Shown here one piece after another: positions 9,069 through 18,779 of a stretch of DNA of 64,000 nucleotides; positions within the stretch are counted from its first letter, which is position 1; the number at the start of each line of letters is the position of its first letter. The stretch covers positions 248,001 through 312,000 of the forward strand of contig NZ_JAGGOJ010000010.1 of assembly GCF_018614575.1 (NCBI RefSeq). The letters run 5' to 3'. This DNA comes from Streptomyces sp. ISL-10 (GTDB lineage: Bacteria > Actinomycetota > Actinomycetes > Streptomycetales > Streptomycetaceae). The notes below the pieces were generated by a model, which saw only the letters and a list, made by a program, of their open reading frames with translations, was not told the origin of the DNA and did no database searches. Both the position numbers and the translations under genes were made by a program.

Positions 9069-9524
9069 TCAGCCGTCCACGGGCAGTCCGTAGGGCTCCT
9101 TGATCCGCTTCATGATGATCTGCGAGTTGACCTCGGTGACGCCGGACAGCGCGGTCAGCTTCTCGATCCACAGCTGCTCGTACGCGCGCAGGTCTGCCAC
9201 CGCGATCCGCAGCAGGCACCCCGGGCTGCCGAACAGCCGGTAGGCCTCGACGACGTCGGGGATGTCCTGGAGCGCGGCCTCGAAGGCCTCGACCGCCGCA
9301 CGGTCGCGCTTCACCTCGATGGAGACGAGCACCTCGAAGCTGCGCCCGACCGCCTCGGGGTCCACGACCGCGCGGTAGCCCCGGATCACGCCGTCCTGTT
9401 CCAGTTGCCGGACACGGCGCATGCAGGGCGAGGGAGTCAGGCCCACCCGCTGGGCCAGTTCCTGATTGCTGAGGCGCCCGTCGTTCTGAAGCTCGCGCAA
9501 GATTGCGTGGTCGATCGCGTCCAT
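9069..9524 (-). CDS. Lrp/AsnC family transcriptional regulator
   Basis: 151 residues from the ATG at 9524; an upstream start at 9548 would add eight residues. An N-terminal winged helix-turn-helix (DHAILRELQNDGRLSNQELA, then GLTPSPCMRRVRQLE) is followed by a RAM effector-binding domain (EAFEAALQDIPDVVEAYRLFG). Family members bind amino acids and act as octamers. It is divergent from the asparaginase gene with about 200 bp between, so asparagine or aspartate is the likely effector. Repeated GCAAT/ATTGC half-sites lie in and beside the divergent promoter and overlap its own start, suggesting autoregulation. Confidence 0.92.
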   Translation of the reverse strand: MDAIDHAILRELQNDGRLSNQELAQRVGLTPSPCMRRVRQLEQDGVIRGYRAVVDPEAVGRSFEVLVSIEVKRDRAAVEAFEAALQDIPDVVEAYRLFGSPGCLLRIAVADLRAYEQLWIEKLTALSGVTEVNSQIIMKRIKEPYGLPVDG

Positions 9525-9604
9525 GACGCAATCATCCACCACAGTCACGCCGGACAGCGAGTCGAACTAGCAATCATATTGCGGGACAATCCTTCTATCA
9601 TTGC
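9502..9604. promoter_or_regulatory. Clustered GCAAT/ATTGC half-sites, probable AsnC operator
   Basis: A perfect palindrome GCAAT-CAT-ATTGC is at 9570-9582. Further half-sites are ATTGC at 9502, GCAAT at 9528, CAAT at 9587 and ATTGC at 9600. The patch is AT-rich and lies between the regulator and the asparaginase gene. Multiple spaced half-sites suit the octameric wrapping mode of Lrp/AsnC proteins. Confidence 0.5.
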
Positions 9605-9728
9605 GTTCGCTGCTCCGTAGTGCACGGAACAGCCATGGGACGTGGCCCGGCCGGGCCTGGAGCCGACCGGGCCACGTGTTCCCCACGCGACCCACAGCCC
9701 CGACAGGGCACCGACGAGGAGAAGGCAG

Positions 9729-10751
9729 ATGGGACGGATCGTCGTCATCAGCACCGGCGGAACCATAGCCAGCCGCTGGCAGGGAGCCGGGTTCGCCGCC
9801 GACGCCCACGGCCAGGAGGTCATGGCGACCGCGCCGGTCCCCGAGGGGGTCGCCATCGAGATCGTCGACCTGTTCAGCGTCAACAGCCCCCGCCTCACCA
9901 CCGCCCACCAGCTCACGCTGCTGCGCACCGTGCACGAGGTGCTCACCGACCCGGACGTGGACGGCATCGTCGTCACGCACGGCACGGACACCCTGGAGGA
10001 GTCGGCTTTCCTCGTCGACCTGCATCACGACGACCCGCGCCCGGTCGTCTTCACCGGCGCTCAGTTGCCGCTCGACGCCGCCGACGGCGACGGGCCCGGC
10101 AACCTCCACGACGCGCTGCTGACCGCGGCGACGACTCGCGGCCTCGGCGTCGTGATCGCCTTCGACGGCAAGGTGCATGCCGCCCGGGGCACGGTCAAGA
10201 CCCAGACGCTGGCGGCAGACGCCTTCGCCGACCCGTCCGGCGCCCGCGTCGGCAACGTGGGCTTCGGACGGGTCTCGGTCCTCCGTCTGCCCCAGCGCCC
10301 CGCCGGCCTGCCGCTCCCGGAGATGCCCCACACCCCGCCCCGCGTCGACATGGTGATGCACCACTGCGACGCCGACCCGTTCCTGCTGAACGCGGCCGTC
10401 GACGCGGGTGCGCAGGGAATCGTCCTGGTGGCCACCGGCGCCGGCAACGCGACCCCCGAGACCGTCGAGGCCGTCGCCTCCGCGCGGTCGCGTGGCGTGC
10501 TCGTCGCGCTCACCACACGTGTCCATGCCGGACCGGTCTCCGAGATCTACACGCACGGCGGGGCGGTCGACCTGGTGGCCGCCGGGGCCGTGCCCGCCGG
10601 CACACTGCGGGCCGGGCAGACTCGTATCGCGGTGCTCACCGCCCTGCTCGCGGCCACCGACCCCCAGGAGCGCGACGAGGTACTGCGCCACGCGCTCGTC
10701 ACTCCCCTGCCGGCCGACGCCGCCTCTCCGGCCGCGCTCACCCGGGCCTAG
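9729..10751 (+). CDS. L-asparaginase, type I/II fold
   Basis: 340 residues. Hydrolyses asparagine to aspartate and ammonia. The first catalytic threonine is in VVISTGGTIAS near the N-terminus and the second catalytic Thr/Asp pair is in VTHGTDTLEESA (about residues 82-93). FTGAQLPLDAADGDGPGNLHDA and the C-terminal GAGNATPETVEAV are also conserved. No signal peptide is visible, so it is cytoplasmic. The ATG at 9729 follows GGAGAAGGC. It is followed by aspartase after 129 bp, which makes a short catabolic unit under the divergent AsnC-type regulator. Confidence 0.94.
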   Translation: MGRIVVISTGGTIASRWQGAGFAADAHGQEVMATAPVPEGVAIEIVDLFSVNSPRLTTAHQLTLLRTVHEVLTDPDVDGIVVTHGTDTLEESAFLVDLHHDDPRPVVFTGAQLPLDAADGDGPGNLHDALLTAATTRGLGVVIAFDGKVHAARGTVKTQTLAADAFADPSGARVGNVGFGRVSVLRLPQRPAGLPLPEMPHTPPRVDMVMHHCDADPFLLNAAVDAGAQGIVLVATGAGNATPETVEAVASARSRGVLVALTTRVHAGPVSEIYTHGGAVDLVAAGAVPAGTLRAGQTRIAVLTALLAATDPQERDEVLRHALVTPLPADAASPAALTRA

Positions 10752-10880
10752 CCGCCTGCCGGCCGGTCCCTGCCCACGCGGCGCACGCGGGCACCGCCGG
10801 CCTCCTCTCCCCCTCTTCCTTCCCTCTTCACCCTTCGCCCCGACTCCGCGTACCCACGCGACAGGAGAGCCCGAACCTCC

Positions 10881-12356
10881 ATGGCCACGCACCAGGACCC
10901 CGTCCACGCCGGAACCCGCAGCGAGCACGATCTGCTCGGCGACCGGGACGTACCCGGCGACGCGTACTACGGCATCCACACCCTGCGGGCGGTGGAGAAC
11001 TTCCCCATCACCGGCACGCCCGTCGCCGCCTACCCGGACCTCGTCACCGCACTGGCCTGCGTCAAGCAGGCGGCGGCGCTCGCCAACCGTGACCTCGGTC
11101 TGCTGGACGGCCGCAAGGCGGACGCGATCGTGAGCGCCTGTGAGGAAATACGGGCCGGGCGGCTCCACGGCGAGTTCGTGGTGGACGTGATCCAGGGTGG
11201 TGCGGGCACCTCGACGAACATGAACGCCAACGAGGTCGTCGCCAACCGCGCTCTGGAGCTCCTAGGTCACCGCAAGGGCGAGTACGGACAGCTGCACCCG
11301 CTGGAGGACGTCAACGCGGGCCAGAGCACCAATGACGTCTACCCGACCGCCGTCAAGATCGCGCTCGACTTCACCGCACAGCGGCTGCTGGACGCCATGG
11401 AGGTGCTCCGCACGGCGTTCGCTTCGAAGGCGGAGGAGTTCGCGGACGTCCTGAAGATGGGCCGCACCCAGCTCCAGGACGCGGTGCCCATGACGCTGGG
11501 CCAGGAATTCGCCACGTACGCCGTCATGCTGGCCGAGGACCAGAGGCGCCTGGCCGAGGCACGCGAGCTGATCCGCGAGATCAATCTCGGCGGCACCGCC
11601 ATCGGCACCGGGCTCAACGCCCACCCCGATTACGCCGCGCTGGCCTGCCGCCATCTGCGCGCCATCACCGGACTGCCCCTGACGGTCGCCGCCGACCTCG
11701 TCGAAGCGACCCAGGACGCCGGGGCGTTCGTCCAGCTGTCGGGCGTGCTGAAGCGGATCGCCGTCAAGCTCTCCAAGGTCTGCAACGACCTCAGGCTGCT
11801 GTCCTGCGGACCGCGCGCGGGCTTCGCCGAGATCAACCTGCCGTCGGTGCAGGCGGGGTCCAGCATCATGCCGGGCAAGGTGAACCCCGTCGTCCCCGAG
11901 GTCGTCAACCAGATCGCCTTCGAGGTCATCGGCAACGACATCACGGTGACCATGGCCGCCGAGGCCGGCCAGCTCCAGCTGAACGCCTTCGAACCGGTCA
12001 TCGCCCACAGTCTGCTCAAGAGCCTGACCCATCTGCGGGCCGGCTGCCTGACCCTCGCCGAACGCTGTGTCACCGGAATCACCGCCAACCGCGAGCACCT
12101 CGCCGATCTCGTCACCCGGTCCATCGGCCTCGCGACCGCGCTGAACCCGCACATCGGGTACGAGCAGGCCACCGCCGTCGCCCAGGAGGCGCTGGCGACC
12201 GGCCGGAGCGTCCATGAACTGGTGCTCGACAAGGGGCTTTTGACCAGCGCTGAGCTACAGCTCGTCCTGCTTCCCGACAACCTCGCGCGTCCCCACGTCA
12301 ATCCCACGCGTCCCCACGTCCCGGCCGCGGCGACGGGTGGGCCGGTCACCGGCTGA
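10881..12356 (+). CDS. aspA: Aspartate ammonia-lyase
   Basis: 491 residues of the fumarase/aspartase superfamily. The signature GSSIMPGKVNPV lies near residue 330. Early blocks DVPGDAYYGIHTLRAVENF and GGAGTSTNMNANEV are those of aspartases rather than fumarases. The reaction is aspartate to fumarate plus ammonia, taking the product of the asparaginase encoded just upstream. About 20 C-terminal residues rich in Pro/His/Ala extend past the usual end and are partly repeated (RPHVNPTRPHV). A terminator-like hairpin follows the stop codon. Confidence 0.94.
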   Translation: MATHQDPVHAGTRSEHDLLGDRDVPGDAYYGIHTLRAVENFPITGTPVAAYPDLVTALACVKQAAALANRDLGLLDGRKADAIVSACEEIRAGRLHGEFVVDVIQGGAGTSTNMNANEVVANRALELLGHRKGEYGQLHPLEDVNAGQSTNDVYPTAVKIALDFTAQRLLDAMEVLRTAFASKAEEFADVLKMGRTQLQDAVPMTLGQEFATYAVMLAEDQRRLAEARELIREINLGGTAIGTGLNAHPDYAALACRHLRAITGLPLTVAADLVEATQDAGAFVQLSGVLKRIAVKLSKVCNDLRLLSCGPRAGFAEINLPSVQAGSSIMPGKVNPVVPEVVNQIAFEVIGNDITVTMAAEAGQLQLNAFEPVIAHSLLKSLTHLRAGCLTLAERCVTGITANREHLADLVTRSIGLATALNPHIGYEQATAVAQEALATGRSVHELVLDKGLLTSAELQLVLLPDNLARPHVNPTRPHVPAAATGGPVTG

Positions 12357-12379
12357 GCCGCGCGCCTGCGGGCCCCGGC

Positions 12380-12409
12380 GGGTGGCTCTCGTTCGCGGGA
12401 GCCACCCTT
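12380..12409 (+). terminator. Rho-independent-like hairpin after aspA
   Basis: A 9-bp perfect stem (GGGTGGCTC with GAGCCACCC) encloses a 10-nt loop about 25 bp after the aspA stop. The T-tract is minimal, as is common in Streptomyces. Confidence 0.6.
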
Positions 12410-12573
12410 GCGGCGTTGCTCCGGAGCGCCCCCGAGCGCTCGGCATAGGGTCCGGTCCGCGGCCGTTGCGCAGCGGCCCGGCCCGGAGCCGGGCCGTGCC
12501 GTGCCGGGGCCGGGAGCCGTGCGGGGAGCCGTGCCGGTTCCTGCGGCCGTCTCGCCGACGAAGGGGTTCGCAC

Positions 12574-13461
12574 ATGCCGGCACTGGAGATCATCGAGGCG
12601 CCGTCCGTCCTGGGGCTCCGGCCGTCCGGCGTCCAAGACCTTCCCGAGGCCCTGCTGGACGCCGGGCTGGCGACCCTTTTGGGGGCCGTACGGGCCGGGA
12701 GGATCGAGGCTCCGGCGTACGACCCGAGGCGGGACGAGGACACCGGGATCCTCAACGCCGCCGGTATCGCGCGGTATTCGGTCGAGCTGGCGGACGCGGT
12801 CGACAACGTGCTGCGGCGCGGCGGGTTCCCGCTCGTGCTCGGCGGGGACTGCAGCATCCTGCTCGGCAATCTCCTCGCCCTGCACCGCCGCGGACGCCAC
12901 GGTCTGCTCTTCCTCGACGGCCACACCGACTTCTACCAGCCGTCGGCGGAGCCGGCCGGTGAGGCGGCCTCGATGGAGCTGGCCCTGGCAACGGGGCGTG
13001 GCCCGCGAATCCTCACCGACCTCGAAGGCCGCGGACCGCTGCTGCGGGACGAGGACGTCGTCGCCTTCGGTTTCCGCGACGAGGCCGAATCCGCAGAGGC
13101 CGGGATGCAGCCGCTGCCGCGGCGGCTGCACGCGATGGGGCTCGGCCGTGTGCGCGCGACGGGCGCCGCCACTGCGGCACGGGTGGCGGTCGAGAGGCTC
13201 ACCGCCGAGGAGACGGCCGGGTTCTGGGTGCACCTCGACGTGGATGTCCTGGACGACGCCGTCATGCCGGCCGTCGACTACCGGCTCCCGGGCGGGCTGA
13301 CCTGGGAGGAGTTGGAGGCGGTGCTCGGGACGGCACTGGCCGACGAACGGGCGCGGGGCCTGGACGTCACCATCTTCAACCCCCGCCTGGATCCGGGAGG
13401 AACGATGGCCACGCGCCTCGTGGAGTGCCTGCGCCGGGGGTTGTCGGCACGCACCGGCTGA
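12574..13461 (+). CDS. Arginase-family (ureohydrolase) protein
   Basis: 295 residues from the ATG at 12574, which follows AAGGGG. The fold and metal motifs of arginase/agmatinase are visible: LGGDCS, FLDGHTDF and HLDVDVLDD. Typical enzymes have His in the first motif (GGDHS); here it is Cys, while the DxHxD and DxDxxD ligands are kept. A two-metal site is therefore plausible but altered. It may cleave a guanidino or formimino substrate. It follows aspartase and may join the same nitrogen-catabolic theme, but a terminator-like hairpin separates them. Confidence 0.85.
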   Translation: MPALEIIEAPSVLGLRPSGVQDLPEALLDAGLATLLGAVRAGRIEAPAYDPRRDEDTGILNAAGIARYSVELADAVDNVLRRGGFPLVLGGDCSILLGNLLALHRRGRHGLLFLDGHTDFYQPSAEPAGEAASMELALATGRGPRILTDLEGRGPLLRDEDVVAFGFRDEAESAEAGMQPLPRRLHAMGLGRVRATGAATAARVAVERLTAEETAGFWVHLDVDVLDDAVMPAVDYRLPGGLTWEELEAVLGTALADERARGLDVTIFNPRLDPGGTMATRLVECLRRGLSARTG

Positions 13462-13624
13462 GCGGCAGCCGCCCGGCGCCTCCTGGGTCACCGCGATCCA
13501 CCAAAAGGTGCATGCGATGCTAGAAAGGTCATGATCGGGCCGTCACCTCGGCCCGGCCTCAGGCCGCCCGGCCGCCGCATCGGAGGTCCGCCCGCCACGG
13601 ACGTCAGGTCCCGGGAGGAGACCC

Positions 13625-16342
13625 ATGAACCGGCACAGGCTCGACAGGCTCGACGCCTCTCGGCGCTCCCTGCGCGGCGGCCCACAGTCCGTGCTCGGTT
13701 CCCGCACCGTGGCCGGGCAGGTCCTCTTCCTCCAGGTCGTGGTCGCGGTGCTGCTGATCGCGGCCGCCGTGATCGCCCTCGTCCTGCAGGCGCGGCACGA
13801 CAGTGAGCAGGAGGCGCAGAACCGGTCGCTGGCCGCGGCCGCCTCCTTCGCCCATGCTCCGGGAATCGTGGCCGCTCTGCGGTCCCCCGAGCCCACCGCC
13901 GCCCTCCAGCCCCTCATGGCCAGTGCCGGGCGGGAGTCGGGGGTCGACTTCATCACGGTGATGGCGCCCGACGGCACCCGGTACGCCGACACCGATCCCA
14001 GCCTCGTCGGCAAGGTCAGCGAGAGGGTCGAGCGGGCCGCGGCCGGGGAAGCGTTCACGGAGATCTTCCAAGGAGCTCCGAGCGACGCCGCACGGGCGGT
14101 CGTCCCCGTCACGGCCCCTGACGGTTCGGTCATCGGTCTGGTCGCTGCGGGTGTGCAGATCGAGAACGTCGGCAATGCCGTGGACCGGCAGCTCCCGATG
14201 CTCCTCGCCTCTGCCGCCGCCGCGCTCGCACTGGCCACGGGCAGCGCTGCCCTGGTGAGCCGGCGCCTGCGGCGGCAGACACACGGCATCGGCCCGGCCG
14301 AGATGACCCGGATGTACGAGCACCACGACGCGGTCCTGCACGCGGTGCGCGAAGGCGTCCTGATCATCGGCGGCGACCACCGTCTGATGCTGGCCAACGA
14401 CGAGGCGCGCCGGCTCCTGGAGCTGCCGCCCGACGCCGACGGACGCCCCGTCGACGGGCTGGGCCTCGACACGGCCATCGCCGATCTGCTGGCCTCCGAC
14501 CGTCCCGTGACCGACGAGGTCCATCTGGCCGGGGACCGGCTGCTGGCCGTGAGCACGCGGCCGACCGCCCCGTACGGCGGGAGCTCCGGCAACGTGGCGA
14601 CGCTCCGCGACACCACCGAGCTCCGGGCGCTGGCCGGCACGGCCGAGGTGGCCCGGGAACGGCTGAAGATCCTTTACGAGGCCGGTGTGCGGATCGGGAC
14701 CACGCTGAACGTGGTGCGCACGGCGGAGGAGCTGTCGCGGGTGGCGGTTCCCCGATTCGCCGACTTCGTCACCGTCGAGCTGCCCGAGGCGGTGCTGCAG
14801 GGGGACGAGCCCTCGCCGGCGCCCACGGCGATGCGCCGCGCCGCGCTGAGCGGCATTCGGGCGGACCATCCCTTCCAGCCGGTGGGAGACGTGATCCATT
14901 TCGTCGCCCATGTCACGCCGATGGCCGCTGCCATGGCCGGAGGTCACGCGGTGCTCGAGGCCGATCTGACCGTCGCAGACGCCTGGCGGGCGCAGGACGA
15001 GCAGGGTGCCGACGACGCCCTCGCCTACGGCGTCCACTCGCTGATCACGGCACCGCTGCCGGGCAGCGGCGGGGTGCTGGGCATGGTCAACTTCTGGCGT
15101 TCGGCGCGGCCCGATCCGTTCGAGGAAGAGGATCTGTCCTTCGCCGAGGAGCTGGCCGCCCGCGCCGCTGTCGCCATCGACAACGCCCGCCGCTACACCC
15201 GTGAGCACCGCATGGCCGAGACGCTCCAGCGCAGCCTGCTGCCCCACGTGCTGCCCAGCCAGGGCGCCCTGGACATCGCGTACCGGTATCTGCCCGCGCA
15301 GGCCCGGGTGGGGGGCGACTGGTTCGATGTGATCCCGCTGCCCGGGGCGCGGGTCGCGCTCGTCGTCGGCGACGTCGTCGGCCACGGGCTGCACGCCGCG
15401 GCGACCATGGGCCGCCTGCGGACAGCGGTCCACAACTTCTCCACGCTCGACCTGCCCCCGGACGAACTGCTGACCCGTCTCGACGAACTGGTCAGCCGCA
15501 TCGACCAGGACGAGCCCGTCGATGACGGCGAAGGGACCACCGGAGCCACCTGCCTGTACGCGATCTACGATCCGGTCTCCGGCCTGTGCAGCATGGCGAC
15601 GGCCGGGCATCTGGCGCCGGCCCTGGTGCATCCGGACGGGAGCGTGCAGTTCATCGAGGTGCCCGTCGCGCCTCCGCTGGGCCTGGGCGGACTGCCGACG
15701 GAGGCCACGGAGGTGCACCTGCCCGAGGGCAGCCGGCTGGTGCTGTACACCGACGGCCTCGTCGAGCACCGCAGCCGGGACATCGACGCCGGCCTGGAGG
15801 CTCTGCGAGCGGTGCTGTCCGACCACGCCGACCGCGCGCCCGAGGACATCTGCGAGGCGGTGATCAGCACCATGCTGCCCACGGCGCGCCGCGACGACAT
15901 CGCCCTGCTCGTGGCACGCACCCGCCTGCTGGATCCGGACCGGGTCGCCACATGGGACGTCCCCCGCGACCCCGCGGCCGTCGCTCCGGTGCGCAACGCC
16001 TGCAGCCGCCGGCTCCAGCAGTGGGGGCTGGACGATGTGGGCTTCACCACGGAACTCGTGCTGAGCGAATTGATCACCAACGCGATCCGTTACGGCTCCG
16101 AGCCGATCCATGTACGGCTTCTGTACGAGCGCACCCTGGTCTGCGAGGTCTCCGACGGCAGCAGCACGTCGCCCCACCTGCGCCGTGCCGCCACCACCGA
16201 CGAGGGCGGGCGCGGCCTGTTCCTGGTGTCCCAGTTGGCGTCTCGGTGGGGAACGCGGTACACACCGACGGGGAAGGTGATCTGGACCGAGCAGTCCCTG
16301 ACGGACGGTCACCTGCCGCAGGAGCTGCTGCTCGGTCTGTGA
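13625..16342 (+). CDS. Membrane-anchored PAS-GAF-SpoIIE phosphatase with RsbW-like ATPase domain
   Basis: 905 residues; ATG after GGGAGGAGACCC. TM1 (about 31-52) and TM2 (about 187-208) flank an extracellular sensor resembling a single Cache domain. Then follow a PAS region (about 235-335), a GAF domain (about 345-515), a SpoIIE-type PP2C phosphatase (about 540-760: GGDWFDVIPL, VGDVVGHG, LYTDGLVEHR, RRDDIALL) and an anti-sigma-factor-like HATPase (about 775-900: ELVLSELITNAIRYG, DEGGRGLFLV). Such proteins control partner-switching modules by dephosphorylating an anti-sigma antagonist. The signal is presumably an extracellular small ligand. No anti-sigma antagonist gene lies nearby. Confidence 0.93.
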   Translation: MNRHRLDRLDASRRSLRGGPQSVLGSRTVAGQVLFLQVVVAVLLIAAAVIALVLQARHDSEQEAQNRSLAAAASFAHAPGIVAALRSPEPTAALQPLMASAGRESGVDFITVMAPDGTRYADTDPSLVGKVSERVERAAAGEAFTEIFQGAPSDAARAVVPVTAPDGSVIGLVAAGVQIENVGNAVDRQLPMLLASAAAALALATGSAALVSRRLRRQTHGIGPAEMTRMYEHHDAVLHAVREGVLIIGGDHRLMLANDEARRLLELPPDADGRPVDGLGLDTAIADLLASDRPVTDEVHLAGDRLLAVSTRPTAPYGGSSGNVATLRDTTELRALAGTAEVARERLKILYEAGVRIGTTLNVVRTAEELSRVAVPRFADFVTVELPEAVLQGDEPSPAPTAMRRAALSGIRADHPFQPVGDVIHFVAHVTPMAAAMAGGHAVLEADLTVADAWRAQDEQGADDALAYGVHSLITAPLPGSGGVLGMVNFWRSARPDPFEEEDLSFAEELAARAAVAIDNARRYTREHRMAETLQRSLLPHVLPSQGALDIAYRYLPAQARVGGDWFDVIPLPGARVALVVGDVVGHGLHAAATMGRLRTAVHNFSTLDLPPDELLTRLDELVSRIDQDEPVDDGEGTTGATCLYAIYDPVSGLCSMATAGHLAPALVHPDGSVQFIEVPVAPPLGLGGLPTEATEVHLPEGSRLVLYTDGLVEHRSRDIDAGLEALRAVLSDHADRAPEDICEAVISTMLPTARRDDIALLVARTRLLDPDRVATWDVPRDPAAVAPVRNACSRRLQQWGLDDVGFTTELVLSELITNAIRYGSEPIHVRLLYERTLVCEVSDGSSTSPHLRRAATTDEGGRGLFLVSQLASRWGTRYTPTGKVIWTEQSLTDGHLPQELLLGL

Positions 16343-16441
16343 CGCTGCCTGTGTGCCGCCTGCGATGTGACGCACCGGTCGACGCGTGCGGAGGGTGTGC
16401 CTGGTGTGCGCCGCGGTGACGGCAGATGTCAGGATGCAGTC

Positions 16442-16936
16442 ATGAGCAATGTGTACTTCGACATCACGATCGACGACCAGCCCGCCGGCCGGATCGTCTT
16501 CACCCTGTTCGACGACGTGGTCCCCAAGACCGCCAAGAACTTCCGCGAGCTCGCCACGGGCGAGCACGGCTTCGGCTACGAGGGCTCGTCCTTCCACCGT
16601 GTCATCCCTGACTTCATGCTCCAGGGCGGCGACTTCACGGCCGGCAACGGCACGGGCGGCCGGAGCATCTACGGGGAGAAGTTCCCGGACGAGAACTTCC
16701 AGATCAAGCACACCAAGCCGGGCCAGCTCTCCATGGCCAACGCGGGCCCGAACACGAACGGCTCGCAGTTCTTCATCACCACGATCGTCACCGACTGGCT
16801 GGACAACAAGCACGTCGTCTTCGGCGAGGTCGTCGAGGGCATGGACGTGGTGAAGCGGATCGAGTCGCTGGGCTCGCGCAGCGGCGCGGTCAAGTCGAAG
16901 GTCACGATCGCCAAGTCGGGCGTTCTCGAAGGCTGA
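16442..16936 (+). CDS. Cyclophilin-type peptidyl-prolyl cis-trans isomerase
   Basis: 164 residues, a single cytoplasmic cyclophilin domain with no signal peptide. Catalytic Arg lies in [16 protein letters not shown]; other active-site blocks are [16 protein letters not shown] and [15 protein letters not shown] at 16442 with AGGA seven bases upstream. It catalyses proline isomerisation in protein folding. It is followed by a very strong terminator, so it is probably a single-gene unit. Confidence 0.95.
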   Translation: MSNVYFDITIDDQPAGRIVFTLFDDVVPKTAKNFRELATGEHGFGYEGSSFHRVIPDFMLQGGDFTAGNGTGGRSIYGEKFPDENFQIKHTKPGQLSMANAGPNTNGSQFFITTIVTDWLDNKHVVFGEVVEGMDVVKRIESLGSRSGAVKSKVTIAKSGVLEG

Positions 16937-16956
16937 TCACGGACGCGATCGTCACA

Positions 16957-17004
16957 CGCCCGTGGTCCGGAACCGGCCGAACGGTTCCGGACCACGGGCG
17001 TTTT
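16957..17004. terminator. Strong rho-independent terminator
   Basis: An 18-bp perfect inverted repeat (16957-16974 with 16983-17000) with an 8-nt loop, followed by TTTT. It lies between the cyclophilin and the convergent Rpf-like gene and can serve the cyclophilin transcript. Confidence 0.9.
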
Positions 17005-17089
17005 CGGCCGGGGGCCCGGTGCGCGGGACGGCGAGCGGCGCTGCGAGGCGCCGTGCCGGCCGTTGCTGTTGTCGTCGTCGCCGGTGCCG

Positions 17090-18767
<1,678 letters not shown>

Positions 18768-18779
18768 TCCGCCGGCGCC

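Noticed and set aside
13604..16813. A 1069-codon open frame on the minus strand
   Set aside because: Antisense to the SpoIIE phosphatase and cyclophilin genes. Long antisense frames are expected at this GC content.
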